The notes under the pieces: generated by a model | Seen by the model: the letters and a program-made list of their open reading frames with translations, nothing else | What the model was told of the DNA's origin: nothing | Databases searched by the model: none | NCBI GenBank assembly: GCA_039045975.1 | Contig: JBCCJA010000032.1 | Coordinates: forward strand, 1 to 41,696 | From: JBCCJA01 sp039045975 | GTDB lineage: Bacteria; Planctomycetota; Planctomycetia; Planctomycetales; Planctomycetaceae | Reading direction: 5' to 3' | DNA: 41,696 nt | Made by a program: the position numbers and the translations under genes | Shown: in pieces, positions 18,637 to 25,990 of the stretch | Layout: each line of letters opens with the position of its first letter | Numbering within the stretch: the stretch's first letter is position 1

Positions 18637-19329
18637 ATGTCTGCCCGCCTGCTGCTCACCGCCCTCATGTTGTCCGCCCCGCCTGTCCTCGCCGCCGACT
18701 GGGTCTATCCGCTCGAAGGCGAGTTCTCCGACCACTGGGAGACCGGCGAGGAGGGCCGCTGGACGCTCGTAGACGGCGTCCTCGCCCAAACCGAAGACCC
18801 GGAATCGAAGACCTGGAAGAACTACGACCGCTACGCCTGGTTCACCACCTTCGAAGCCGCCGACTTCGAGGCCGAGTTCGAATGGAAGTGCGGCAAGAAC
18901 AACAACAGCGGCTTCTACTACCGCACCAGCTGGGAGCCTGGCCAAGACCCCGCCAAGCACGAAGTCCAGATCTACGACAGTTACGGAGAGACCCACGGCG
19001 ACATGAAGCAGGCCGAACGGGCCAAGAAGAAGGGGAAGGATTACACCCCGACCGGCAAGCTCGATAACCACGACGCCGGCGGCCTCATCCCCGGACCGGG
19101 GCCGAAGGTCAACGCCTGCAACCCGCCCGGCGAATGGAACACGTTCCGCATCACCTGCATAGACAACAAGCTCACCGTCGAACTCAACGGCGTCGTCGTG
19201 AACAAGGCCGACCTGACCCAGAAGCCTTACACAAAGGCCGTCGCGCCCGACACGGTCGGCGTGTTCGCCTTCCAGGACCACGGCTACGCCGTCGCGATCC
19301 GGAACATGAAGATCCGTTCGCTCGACTGA
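18637..19329 (+). CDS. Exported DUF1080 (3-keto-disaccharide hydrolase-like) protein
   Basis: This 230-residue protein has a signal peptide of about 20 residues (cleavage after VLA) and one DUF1080 domain, a concanavalin-like beta sandwich. Typical segments are LEGEFSDHWE, the WTLVDGVL strand, FEAEFEWKCGKNNNSGFYYR and the C-terminal FQDHGYAVAIRNMKIRSL. Members of this family, now named 3-keto-disaccharide hydrolases, have been linked to cleavage of 3-keto-glycosides; catalytic residues were not assigned here. The protein is exported while the facing Gfo/Idh/MocA enzyme is not, so they would act in different compartments. It is followed by a strong terminator. Confidence 0.92.
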   Translation: MSARLLLTALMLSAPPVLAADWVYPLEGEFSDHWETGEEGRWTLVDGVLAQTEDPESKTWKNYDRYAWFTTFEAADFEAEFEWKCGKNNNSGFYYRTSWEPGQDPAKHEVQIYDSYGETHGDMKQAERAKKKGKDYTPTGKLDNHDAGGLIPGPGPKVNACNPPGEWNTFRITCIDNKLTVELNGVVVNKADLTQKPYTKAVAPDTVGVFAFQDHGYAVAIRNMKIRSLD

Positions 19330-19368
19330 CCGCGTCGCCGCGGCGTCACTGAGTAACAAGCAAGTCTC

Positions 19369-19400
19369 GGGGGCACGGCGACCGGCCGTGCCCCCGTTTT
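19369..19400 (+). terminator. Intrinsic terminator after the DUF1080 gene
   Basis: GGGGGCACGG (19369-19378) pairs perfectly with CCGTGCCCCC (19386-19395) around a 7-base loop, followed by GTTTTCGTT. It lies between two convergent genes and may also slow transcription from the opposite side. Confidence 0.85.
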
Positions 19401-19407
19401 CGTTGCG

Positions 19408-19989
19408 TCAGCGCGACAGGCCCGCGATCACCTTCCTCACGTTCGCGGCGTCCTTCTTCGCTTTGACCGCGTCGTCGACCGCGGCGATCCGGCCGTCGGC
19501 GTCGATCACGAAGGTCCAACGCCGCGACGTCCCTCCCCGCGTCAGCACGTGTTCGACGCCGAGGATCTCCCTCGTCAGCGACTTCTCGCCGCCATTGAAC
19601 GGGACGCCGAACTTCGCGGCGATCTCGCCCTCCGGATCGGCCAGCAACGCGAAGTTGAGGTCGTGGGCCTGCTTGAACAGGCGGTGATTCTCCGCCGTGT
19701 CGCCGCTCACTCCGACGACCGTCACGCCCAGGCCGTCGAATTCGTCCTTCGCGTCGCGGTACGCACACGCCTGGGCCGTGCATCCGCCGGTCATGTCGGC
19801 CGGATAGAAGTAGAGCACGACGATGCCCTCGCCGAAGTGATCGGCCGAGTCCCACGTCCCGCCGCTGTCGTCGACCGCGACGAACGCCGGCGCGAGATCG
19901 CCGACCCCGACCTTCTCGGCCGCTCCGGCCGCCGGAAACACCGCCGCGGTCACACCCAAGCAAAACACCAATCGGACGAGTAAAGCCAT
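19408..19989 (-). CDS. Exported Bcp/PrxQ-type peroxiredoxin
   Basis: This 193-residue thiol peroxidase reduces hydroperoxides using a peroxidatic cysteine, C70 in the segment YPADMTGGC, and a resolving cysteine, C75. The CxxxxC spacing is the PrxQ/Bcp signature. The fold continues with VVGVSGDTAENHRLF and LADPEGEIAAKFGV. Unlike E. coli Bcp it begins with a typical signal peptide, MALLVRLVFCLGVTAAVFPAAGA, so it should work in the periplasm and need an exported reductant. The usual Thr before the peroxidatic Cys (T-x-x-C) is present as T67. It is convergent with the DUF1080 gene. Confidence 0.92.
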   Translation of the reverse strand: MALLVRLVFCLGVTAAVFPAAGAAEKVGVGDLAPAFVAVDDSGGTWDSADHFGEGIVVLYFYPADMTGGCTAQACAYRDAKDEFDGLGVTVVGVSGDTAENHRLFKQAHDLNFALLADPEGEIAAKFGVPFNGGEKSLTREILGVEHVLTRGGTSRRWTFVIDADGRIAAVDDAVKAKKDAANVRKVIAGLSR

Positions 19990-20272
19990 GGGAACTCCTG
20001 TGCGAAAGAAACGTCGAGGACAGCTTTCACCGCCCGAGACGGTACCTCCGCGTCAGGACGGCCCGCCAGGACCGATTGATTTCCTCGCACTCACAGTCGA
20101 TCCGCCCGACCGCGACACGCGCACGCCGATCAGCCGTGGGCGTCCGAGTCTCGGCCAGGAATTCTCGAGACCGGTCGCCCTACCGTAACGCATCAACGCG
20201 GCCGATCTCACTTGCCAACCGAGGTCAGACGGCGAACCCCGGCCTCCGATTTCCTTGCGTCGCAACGGCCCG

Positions 20273-20806
20273 CTAGCGGCCCTCGGCCGACCCCAGCGGA
20301 CAGGGCCCCCAAGACCCGAAACTCTTCACCAGATGCCCCTCGAGATGGTCGACGTACGCGACCGCCAGGCCCGCCAGCGTCGTGCGTTCGCCATCACCGA
20401 CACGGCACCGGTAGTCGCTTTTCTCGGGCGGCATCACGTCCCAGACGTGGGCGATCGACACGTTCATCGACCGCCACAGGCCGATCAGCTCCGGCCACGG
20501 CATCTCGTTAAAACACTGGATCTGTACCCAGTCTGCGTGGGCGTAGGGCGGGAACTTCGTGAAGTTCTGGACCTGACCGCACACGAACCGCCGGTGGTTG
20601 TTCACGGCCGAATCGACCAAATGCCCGACGAGTTCCTTCAGCGTCCAACGCTCCGGCGCCGGCCGATGACGGGCGACCTCGTCGCTGCGGAGCCGCAGCT
20701 GCGGCGGTAGCCGCTCGATCGCGTACCGCAGACGCCGGCGGGCGTCCTCGAAACCGACCGATGACGCGTCCGGCTGTCTGGCCGGCCTGACGACGGTGAC
20801 GACCAT
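20273..20806 (-). CDS. DinB-like metalloprotein (DinB_2 family)
   Basis: This 177-residue four-helix-bundle protein of the DinB/YfiT superfamily carries the metal-ligand triad H62 in ELVGHLVDSA and H154/H158 in YVDHLEGHL. The segment RPAPERWTLKELVGHL is the standard entrance motif (W-T/S-x-x-E-x-x-x-H-L). DinB-fold proteins include thiol transferases such as bacillithiol transferases, but most members are uncharacterised. The start at 20806 is supported by CGGAG nine bases upstream. About 280 bp with no recognisable feature separate its stop from the peroxiredoxin start (19990-20272). Confidence 0.85.
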   Translation of the reverse strand: MVVTVVRPARQPDASSVGFEDARRRLRYAIERLPPQLRLRSDEVARHRPAPERWTLKELVGHLVDSAVNNHRRFVCGQVQNFTKFPPYAHADWVQIQCFNEMPWPELIGLWRSMNVSIAHVWDVMPPEKSDYRCRVGDGERTTLAGLAVAYVDHLEGHLVKSFGSWGPCPLGSAEGR

Positions 20807-20984
20807 CGGAAAACTCCGCGGGGGCTCGCGTCGGTCCTGACGACGGACTGCGTCCTGCGAGAACTCGTGTACCGTATGACGGCGCCCGAAACCCATCGGG
20901 GCGTTCCCGAGCCGCTTTCCGTTTCGTTTCGGCCGCGTCGCGGCGTGCATTTTCTCGACGCAAGGACAGGGTACGTCACAAAAG

Positions 20985-21527
20985 ATGAACACGCCGACGC
21001 ACGCGCTCATTAATTGGACGGCCGCGAAGGCGGTCCCGGTCGAGTCGTTCCCCACCTCGGCCGTACTGCTCGGCTCGGTCGCGCCCGACATCCCCCTCTA
21101 TTTCCTATCGATCGGCGGCGGGCTGTATTACCGCTTCGTGAAGGGCGAGCCGGTCGACCGTGTCGGCGAGATCCTCTTCCAGGACCTGTTCTACAACGAC
21201 CCCTGGTGGGTCTCGCTGCACAACGTGCTGCACTCGCCGACAGTGCTGATCGCGTTGCTCGCGGGCCTCTATTTCTCCCTCGGCCGCGAGGCGTTCGCCG
21301 GGTCGTGGTGGGTCTGGTTCTGCGGGAGCTGCCTGTTGCACACGCTGGTCGACATCCCGGTCCACCACGACGACGGCCCGCTGATCTTCTGGCCGCTGAA
21401 CCGGACCTACCGCTTCGCGAGCCCCGTCAGCTACTGGGACCCGGCCCACTACGCCCGCATCGTGATGCCGCTGGAGGGGCTGTTGGCAGTCGGTCTAGCG
21501 CTCCGCATCTGGTGGACGCGATCCTAA
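20985..21527 (+). CDS. Membrane-bound putative metal-dependent hydrolase
   Basis: This 180-residue integral membrane protein has the pattern of the YdjM / zinc-dependent phospholipase-like hydrolase group: MNTPTHALINW with His6, VAPDIPLYFL with Asp, LHNVLHSP and the cluster LLHTLVDIPVHHDDG. About four hydrophobic segments are visible (roughly 24-45, 84-98, 108-125, 158-174). Enzymatic activity has not been shown for most relatives. It is divergent from the DinB-like gene. A REP-like hairpin begins four bases past its stop. Confidence 0.72.
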   Translation: MNTPTHALINWTAAKAVPVESFPTSAVLLGSVAPDIPLYFLSIGGGLYYRFVKGEPVDRVGEILFQDLFYNDPWWVSLHNVLHSPTVLIALLAGLYFSLGREAFAGSWWVWFCGSCLLHTLVDIPVHHDDGPLIFWPLNRTYRFASPVSYWDPAHYARIVMPLEGLLAVGLALRIWWTRS

Positions 21528-21530
21528 ATC

Positions 21531-21584
21531 GGGTGTCCCGGACCGCATCCGGGTCGCGCAGCGACAAGAGGTTCTGACAGTTCG
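21531..21584 (+). repeat. REP-like element F0 upstream of the RAYT gene
   Basis: The head GGGTG is followed by the palindrome CCCGGAC-CGC-ATCCGGG and a second small stem GTCGC/GCGAC, then AAGAGG. The same layout recurs downstream at 22151, 22508, 22709 and 23030. It flanks the transposase gene on its 5' side, as RAYT-linked REPs do. Confidence 0.75.
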
Positions 21585-21623
21585 CGTCCCCGATCCTGTG
21601 ATGCTCGCGATAGCGTCGTTCCC

Positions 21624-22139
21624 ATGCCCGCCCGAAAGATCTACGACGCCGAGCGGCACGCCCACTTCCTGACTTTTTCCTGCCGCCGGCGGCGTCGCCT
21701 GCTCGACACCGACGACGCGAAACGGATCGTCATCGGCCAACTCGGGGCACGACTGCACGAACACGGCGGCTTCTGTGGCGGCTTCGTGGTCATGCCGAAT
21801 CACGTCCACGCTCTCGTCTGGTTCGACGAACCGGGGAGACTCTCCGACTTCATGCGGGCTTGGAAGACGTGCTCTTCGAAAGCTCTCACCACGCACTTGA
21901 AACACGCGACCCCGAAGTACGCCGCAGAGCTCTCTGACACGACCGTCTGGCAATCGCGCTATTACGACTTCAACGTCTTCGACCGACCGAAGTTCGAAGA
22001 GAAGCTCGATTACATGCACCTGAACCCAGTCCGCGCCGGCTTCGTCGAGCGGGCGACCGATTGGAAATGGTCGTCGGCACGCTGGTACCTGCTCGGTAAA
22101 GCGGTCGGCATCAAGATCGAGGCCCCGCCCGGACTCTGA
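21624..22139 (+). CDS. REP-associated tyrosine transposase (RAYT, IS200-like Y1)
   Basis: This 171-residue HUH-type single-strand transposase is of the RAYT group. The metal-binding HUH motif is H60-V-H62 in VMPNHVHALV, and the catalytic tyrosine is Y130 in EKLDYMHLNPVRAGF. The N-terminal strand HAHFLTFSCRRRRRLL is typical, as are the RALVW-like strand and the final WKWSSARWYLLG. RAYTs act on REP hairpins and are usually single-copy domesticated genes. This one appears intact. Its 3' end is also the start of a module that recurs truncated six times downstream. The start ATG at 21624 fits the family. Confidence 0.95.
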   Translation: MPARKIYDAERHAHFLTFSCRRRRRLLDTDDAKRIVIGQLGARLHEHGGFCGGFVVMPNHVHALVWFDEPGRLSDFMRAWKTCSSKALTTHLKHATPKYAAELSDTTVWQSRYYDFNVFDRPKFEEKLDYMHLNPVRAGFVERATDWKWSSARWYLLGKAVGIKIEAPPGL

Positions 22140-22295
22140 CCACGATCACAGGGTGGCCCGGACCGCGTCCGGGTGACGAAGTCACAAGAGGTCCGAACAG
22201 TGCGACCGCCGATGTCGTTCGACGCCAGGCGTACGAACAAACCGAATTGAGCAACCTCCTGTCGCTACGCGATCCGGACGCAGTCCGGACCACCC

Positions 22296-22323
22296 GGTAA
22301 ACGAGAGTCACCTGGGGCACCCG
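22296..22323 (+). repeat. Tail repeat T1, founder copy of seven T units
   Basis: Seven copies exist: 22296-22323, 22653-22680, 22854-22881, 22887-22914, 23002-23029, 23170-23197 and 23237-23265. There are two variants. One begins GGTAAACGAGAGTC and follows an inverted REP ending GGACCACCC. The other begins GAGGAACGGGA and follows one ending GGAGCACCC. All end GGGGCACCCG, so CACCCG is repeated at both edges of most units. Confidence 0.85.
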
Positions 22324-22496
22324 ACTTCAACGTCTTCGACCGTCCGAAGTTCCAGGAGAAGCTCGATTACATGCACCTCAACCCGGTGCGAGCCGAGTTC
22401 ATCGAGCGGGCGACCGATTGGCACTGGTCGTCGGTCCGCTGGTACGTCCTCGGCAAACCGGTCGGCATCAAGATCGAGGCCCCGCCCGGACTCTGA
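22323..22496 (+). pseudogene. 5'-truncated RAYT copy
   Basis: The frame encodes 57 residues from DFNVFDRPKF to EAPPGL and a stop, aligning with residues 115-171 of the intact RAYT. It keeps the catalytic-Tyr motif EKLDYMHLNPV but lacks the HUH domain and any start codon. It begins exactly at the end of tail T1 (CACCCG then ACTTCAACG). Compared with the intact gene there are about eight amino-acid changes (for example E126Q, G139E, K148H) and several silent changes, so it derives from a diverged paralog, not a recent duplication of the neighbour. Confidence 0.88.
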
Positions 22497-22681
22497 CCAC
22501 CACCGCAGGGTGGCCCGGACCGCGTCCGGGTGACGCAGTCACAAGAGGTCCAGGCACTGCGACCACCGACTCCGCTCGACGCCCAGCGTACAAACAAACC
22601 GAATTGTGCGACCTCATGTCGCTCCGCGATCCGGACGCAGTCCGGAGCACCCGAGGAACGGGATTCGTCTGGGGCACCCGG

Positions 22682-22697
22682 CCCGCCCGGACTCTGA
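22682..22697 (+). pseudogene. Second RAYT 3'-end remnant
   Basis: CCCGCCCGGACTCTGA is the last five codons or so of the RAYT including its stop, followed by the same ACCACGATCACAGGG leader as the intact gene. It abuts tail T2 and precedes REP copy F3. Confidence 0.7.
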
Positions 22698-23274
22698 CCA
22701 CGATCACAGGGTGGCCCGGACCGCGTCCGGGTGACGAAGTCACAAGAGGTCCGAACAGTGCGGCCGCCGATCTCGTTCGACGCCCGGCGTACGAACATCC
22801 CGAATTGTGCGACCTCCTGTCGCTACGCGATCCGGACGCAGTCCGGACCACCCGGTAAACGAGAGTCGCTTGGGGCACCCGGCCCCGAGGAACGGGAGTC
22901 GCGTGGGGCACCCGGCGATGTCGTTCGACGCCAGGCGTACAAACAACCCGAATTGTGCGACCTCCTGTCGCTCCGCGATCCGGACGCAGCCCGGACCACC
23001 CGGTAAACGAGAGTCGCCTGGGGCACCCGGCCCGGACCGCATCCGGGTGACGAAGTCACAAGAGGTCCGAATAATGCCACCGCCGATGTCGTTCGACGCC
23101 AGGCGTACGAACAACCCGAATTGAGCAACCTCCTGTTGCTACGCGATCCGGACGCAGTCCGAACCACCCGGTAAACGAGAGTCGCCTGGGGCACCCGGCT
23201 TGTCGCTCCGCGATCCGGACGCAGTCCGGAGCACCCGAGGAACCGGGAGTCACGTGGGGCACCCGGCTGACCTG

Positions 23275-24666
23275 CTACGTTCGGGACCCCGCTGACCTCT
23301 CTTCTTTTGGCCACCCGTCGCGCACGAATCTAACTGCGGTATGGGAATATTGCTTAGGCCGAGTTCGATCACCAAAAACTTCCGCAAACCCTACTTGCTT
23401 TAGCAACGCGCACTCGATCACGAATCGCTGAACCTGAACAATCTCCCAAAGGACATCTGCACTTCTTGTAAATTTGAACGTATCAGATGACCGAGTTTGA
23501 CTGCTGGAGTGGACAATTAAGTTGCGAACCCTGCCGATCACCGCAGGTAAATCACAAGGCAACTTCGCCTCCCTAAGCGCAAGCGAAACCAGCCCAATAC
23601 TCTCCAGATGCGATGGCACCACCGTCCCAACCCTCAATTCAACAAATAGCTTGCGAATACGCTTCACCGATGAAAACCCCCCGAACAGCTTACTTGATTC
23701 GTCATCTTTAACACACAGGCGCCAAGCGAGCATCTCCAAGCATGTCGACAACATAACAAGCGTTTTTTCAATCGCCCCGCCACTAGAGTGCCCATCCACG
23801 TACCAATACAGTGACTCTTCGAAAAGATCTCGAATACGCGGATCTTCCCAGACCCCAAAGAGTCTCTTCCACAGCGAAAGCAGCGAGGCCGAACGTCGAT
23901 AGTCGAACCATCCCTGAAGAGAGCGATATCCATCAATCCTCATTGCGCCCCATTCCTCAGCAATCACCTGGCCAGCAAACCCAAAGTTAACCACCAAGCT
24001 GCGACGCACATTTCGATGAAACGCAAAAGACAACGACGCATCTATGACATCCAACACGGATTCTGCATCAGACGCCCAAAACCCACGACCGTCGCACCTC
24101 GTCAAAGCGAGAACAGCGGTCAAAAAATAGCCCTTTGAATTAGCAAGACTCCGGTACAACCCACGCGGCGTTTCAATCATTTCAAAAACAACACGCCAAT
24201 CACCAACGTCGCCTTCGATGCACTCTACACCGCGAATCGCATCACCCGTCTCCAGTCGATACCGACTTGGCGTCAACACCAATCGTGGCACATTAAAATA
24301 ATGCGACCTAACTTCGCGACACCGAGAGGACCACGAGCCAACACTGACGAAGCTCACAGACGTCAGAGTCAAGACCAATCTGTTCGACATTGACCATTCA
24401 GTATTAATCAACAAGCAGTCAAAATCTAAATTAATATCAGCAACTTCGCATCGAGGGCGATCAGACAAACGACGAAGCACCCCGTGAATCGAAGGCGGTG
24501 CCGGAGACACTTCCATGACAACTTCGGTCTCATTCACAGATGCGAATGACATCTGAATGACAACTTTTCCGTGTAACTCCGCGTTGCCAGAATGTAGTCG
24601 TGCTTGGCCGCGGTAGAGTTCGATTGATTCGCCAACCCCATGCTGCATGTAAACAGCCGGAACCAT
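23275..24666 (-). CDS. Large protein with C-terminal HEPN-like domain (putative RNase, defence-type)
   Basis: This protein of about 463 residues is not assigned to a named gene. The N-terminal half (about 15-165) is beta-rich, with IELYRGQARLHSGNAELHGK. A central segment (about 170-290) includes WFDYRRSASLLSLWKRLF and ESLYWYVDGHSSGG. A helical C-terminal domain (about 295-430) carries R381-N-L-I-V-H386. R-x4-H with a polar residue after Arg is the catalytic motif of HEPN ribonucleases. The layout recalls ApeA-like anti-phage HEPN proteins, but that is inference. Base composition is near 50% GC, far below its neighbours, and changes at the aminotransferase stop on one side and near tail T7 on the other, indicating horizontal acquisition. 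The start is uncertain: ATG at 24666, ATG at 24648, or GTG at 24693 in a GTGA overlap. Confidence 0.75.
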   Translation of the reverse strand: MVPAVYMQHGVGESIELYRGQARLHSGNAELHGKVVIQMSFASVNETEVVMEVSPAPPSIHGVLRRLSDRPRCEVADINLDFDCLLINTEWSMSNRLVLTLTSVSFVSVGSWSSRCREVRSHYFNVPRLVLTPSRYRLETGDAIRGVECIEGDVGDWRVVFEMIETPRGLYRSLANSKGYFLTAVLALTRCDGRGFWASDAESVLDVIDASLSFAFHRNVRRSLVVNFGFAGQVIAEEWGAMRIDGYRSLQGWFDYRRSASLLSLWKRLFGVWEDPRIRDLFEESLYWYVDGHSSGGAIEKTLVMLSTCLEMLAWRLCVKDDESSKLFGGFSSVKRIRKLFVELRVGTVVPSHLESIGLVSLALREAKLPCDLPAVIGRVRNLIVHSSSQTRSSDTFKFTRSADVLWEIVQVQRFVIECALLKQVGFAEVFGDRTRPKQYSHTAVRFVRDGWPKEERSAGSRT

Positions 24667-24689
24667 ATGCTGACTGACAGTGGCAGTAT

Positions 24690-25901
24690 TCACCCAACCC
24701 GTCCGATCTGCTTCACCGCCTGCCGTAGCCGCTGCTCGTTCTCCACGATCGCGAGCCTCAGAAAACCCTCGCCCTCTTCGCCGAAGCCGCGACCGGGGCT
24801 GACGGCGACGTGGGCTTCTTCCAAGAGCCGCATCGCGTAGTTGATGCTGCCCTCTTCGCGGAATTTCTCGGGCATCGCGGCCCAAACGAACATGCCGGCA
24901 CGCGGCTTTTCGATGTCCCAGCCGAGTTTGTTGAGGCCGTCGACGAGGACGTCGCGGCGGCTTTGGTACTCCTCGACGACGGCGTCGATCGCGTCGTCGC
25001 AGTGACGCATGGCGATGATCGCGGCGATCTGCACGCCCTGGAATAAGCCGTAGTCGTAGTAGCCCTTGATCGTGCCGAGGGCGCGGACCATCTGGGCGTT
25101 GCCGGCACAGAACCCGACCCGCCAGCCGGCCATGCTGTAGCCCTTCGACATCGTCGTGAACTCGACGCCGCACTCGAGGGCGCCGGGCGTCGCCAGGAAG
25201 CTCGGCGGCTGGTACCCGTCGAAGCCGATGTCGGCGTAGGCGAAGTCGCTGATGACGAGGAAGCCGTACTTGTTCGCCAGCGCGACGAGCTCCTCATAAA
25301 AACTCTGCTCGACGCAGGTGCCGCTGGGATTGTGCGGGAAGTTGACGACGACGAGCTTCGGGGCGGGCGTGAGGTGCTCGCAGGTGTAGGCGACCCGTTC
25401 GAGAAATTTCCCGGGGTCGGTCGTGTCGACCTGAATGAAGTTCCCGCCGGCAAGCATCACGCTGTAGGCGTGGATCGGAAACGTCGGCGCCGGGACGATC
25501 GCCGTGTCGCCTGGTCCCATCAACGCCAGGAGAAGGTGGGAAAAACCCTCCTTCGAGCCGAGGCAGGCGATGACCTCGCGGTCGGGCTCGAGGCCGACGC
25601 CGTACTTGCGGAAGTAGCGCTTCGCGACCTCGGCCCGCAGGTTCGCGACGCCGTTGGCGACGGAGTAGCGGTGGTTCCGCGGGTCGCGGATCGCCTCGGC
25701 GAGCTTGTCGGAGATGCGGTCATCGGGCGGGTCGGTCGGGTTGCCCATGCCGAGGTCGATGACGTCGACGCCGGCGACCCGCTTCTCGTATTTGACCTTG
25801 TTGATCTTCCCGAACAGGTAGGGCGGCAGCCGCGTGAGCCGTTCGGAGACGGGGATCGTGAACGGTTCGTCGAAGAAGGGGACGTCGGTTTCGGATCTCA
25901 T
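24690..25901 (-). CDS. Class I/II PLP aminotransferase (AlaC / DapL-like)
   Basis: This 403-residue fold-type I enzyme carries the PLP-binding lysine K253 in TTMSKGYSMAGWRVGF, and N191-P in VVVNFPHNPSGT, which contacts the cofactor. The N-terminal segment VIDLGMGNPTDPP and HRYSVANGVANLR match the alanine/LL-diaminopimelate aminotransferase-like branch (AlaC, YfdZ). In Planctomycetota such proteins are often called LL-diaminopimelate aminotransferase, but the substrate cannot be decided here. Length is normal. Its TGA is directly followed by the AT-rich HEPN gene, so the native downstream context was probably displaced. Confidence 0.93.
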   Translation of the reverse strand: MRSETDVPFFDEPFTIPVSERLTRLPPYLFGKINKVKYEKRVAGVDVIDLGMGNPTDPPDDRISDKLAEAIRDPRNHRYSVANGVANLRAEVAKRYFRKYGVGLEPDREVIACLGSKEGFSHLLLALMGPGDTAIVPAPTFPIHAYSVMLAGGNFIQVDTTDPGKFLERVAYTCEHLTPAPKLVVVNFPHNPSGTCVEQSFYEELVALANKYGFLVISDFAYADIGFDGYQPPSFLATPGALECGVEFTTMSKGYSMAGWRVGFCAGNAQMVRALGTIKGYYDYGLFQGVQIAAIIAMRHCDDAIDAVVEEYQSRRDVLVDGLNKLGWDIEKPRAGMFVWAAMPEKFREEGSINYAMRLLEEAHVAVSPGRGFGEEGEGFLRLAIVENEQRLRQAVKQIGRVG

Positions 25902-25944
25902 CGGTCTTCTCGTACAGGTTCGCCGGCATCGTAGCGGGGTCGGC

Positions 25945-25977
25945 GCACGAAAAGACCCCGCCGGCCCCCGGCGGGGT
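25945..25977 (-). terminator. Intrinsic terminator downstream of the PpiC-type gene
   Basis: On the minus strand ACCCCGCCGG and CCGGCGGGGT form a 10-bp perfect stem with a 3-base loop (25955-25977), followed by CTTTTCGT. It lies past two heptamer arrays, about 125 bases beyond the isomerase stop. Confidence 0.65.
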
Positions 25978-25990
25978 TCGGGAGAAAGCT

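Larger units (their letters stand above)
22151..23265. repeat. Nested REP/BIME array with constant 3' tails
   Basis: This 1.1-kb stretch has no intact gene. It is built from four elements. F is a REP hairpin: CCCGGAC/GTCCGGG plus GTGAC/GTCAC. S is a spacer with GATGTCGTTCGACGCC. R is an inverted REP, with ATCCGGACGCAGTCCGGA. T is a 28-bp tail ending GGGGCACCCG. F copies begin at 22151, 22508, 22709 and 23030 (headless). R copies lie at 22251-22295, 22608-22652, 22809-22853, 22957-23001, 23125-23169 and 23200-23236 (partial). Each T is followed by a piece of the same RAYT-F-S-R-T module that starts at a new internal point: 22324, 22681, 22882, 22915, 23030 and 23198. Apparent open frames here are repeat translations only. 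Confidence 0.88.

Noticed and set aside
19990..20272. Possible small gene between the peroxiredoxin and DinB-like genes
   Set aside because: Short frames there lack a ribosome binding site or codon pattern; nothing else is visible in these 283 bases.
22151..23265. CRISPR array
   Set aside because: Repeats are variably truncated, partly inverted, and lack uniform spacers or nearby cas genes.
22418..23314. Several open frames on both strands in the repeat array
   Set aside because: They translate repeat units, change frame with unit type and have no start signals or recognisable domains.
23275..25173. A 632-residue reading of the HEPN gene extending through the aminotransferase
   Set aside because: The first 160 residues or so are antisense-free shadow sequence of the aminotransferase in another frame, Arg-rich and with GC-rich composition.
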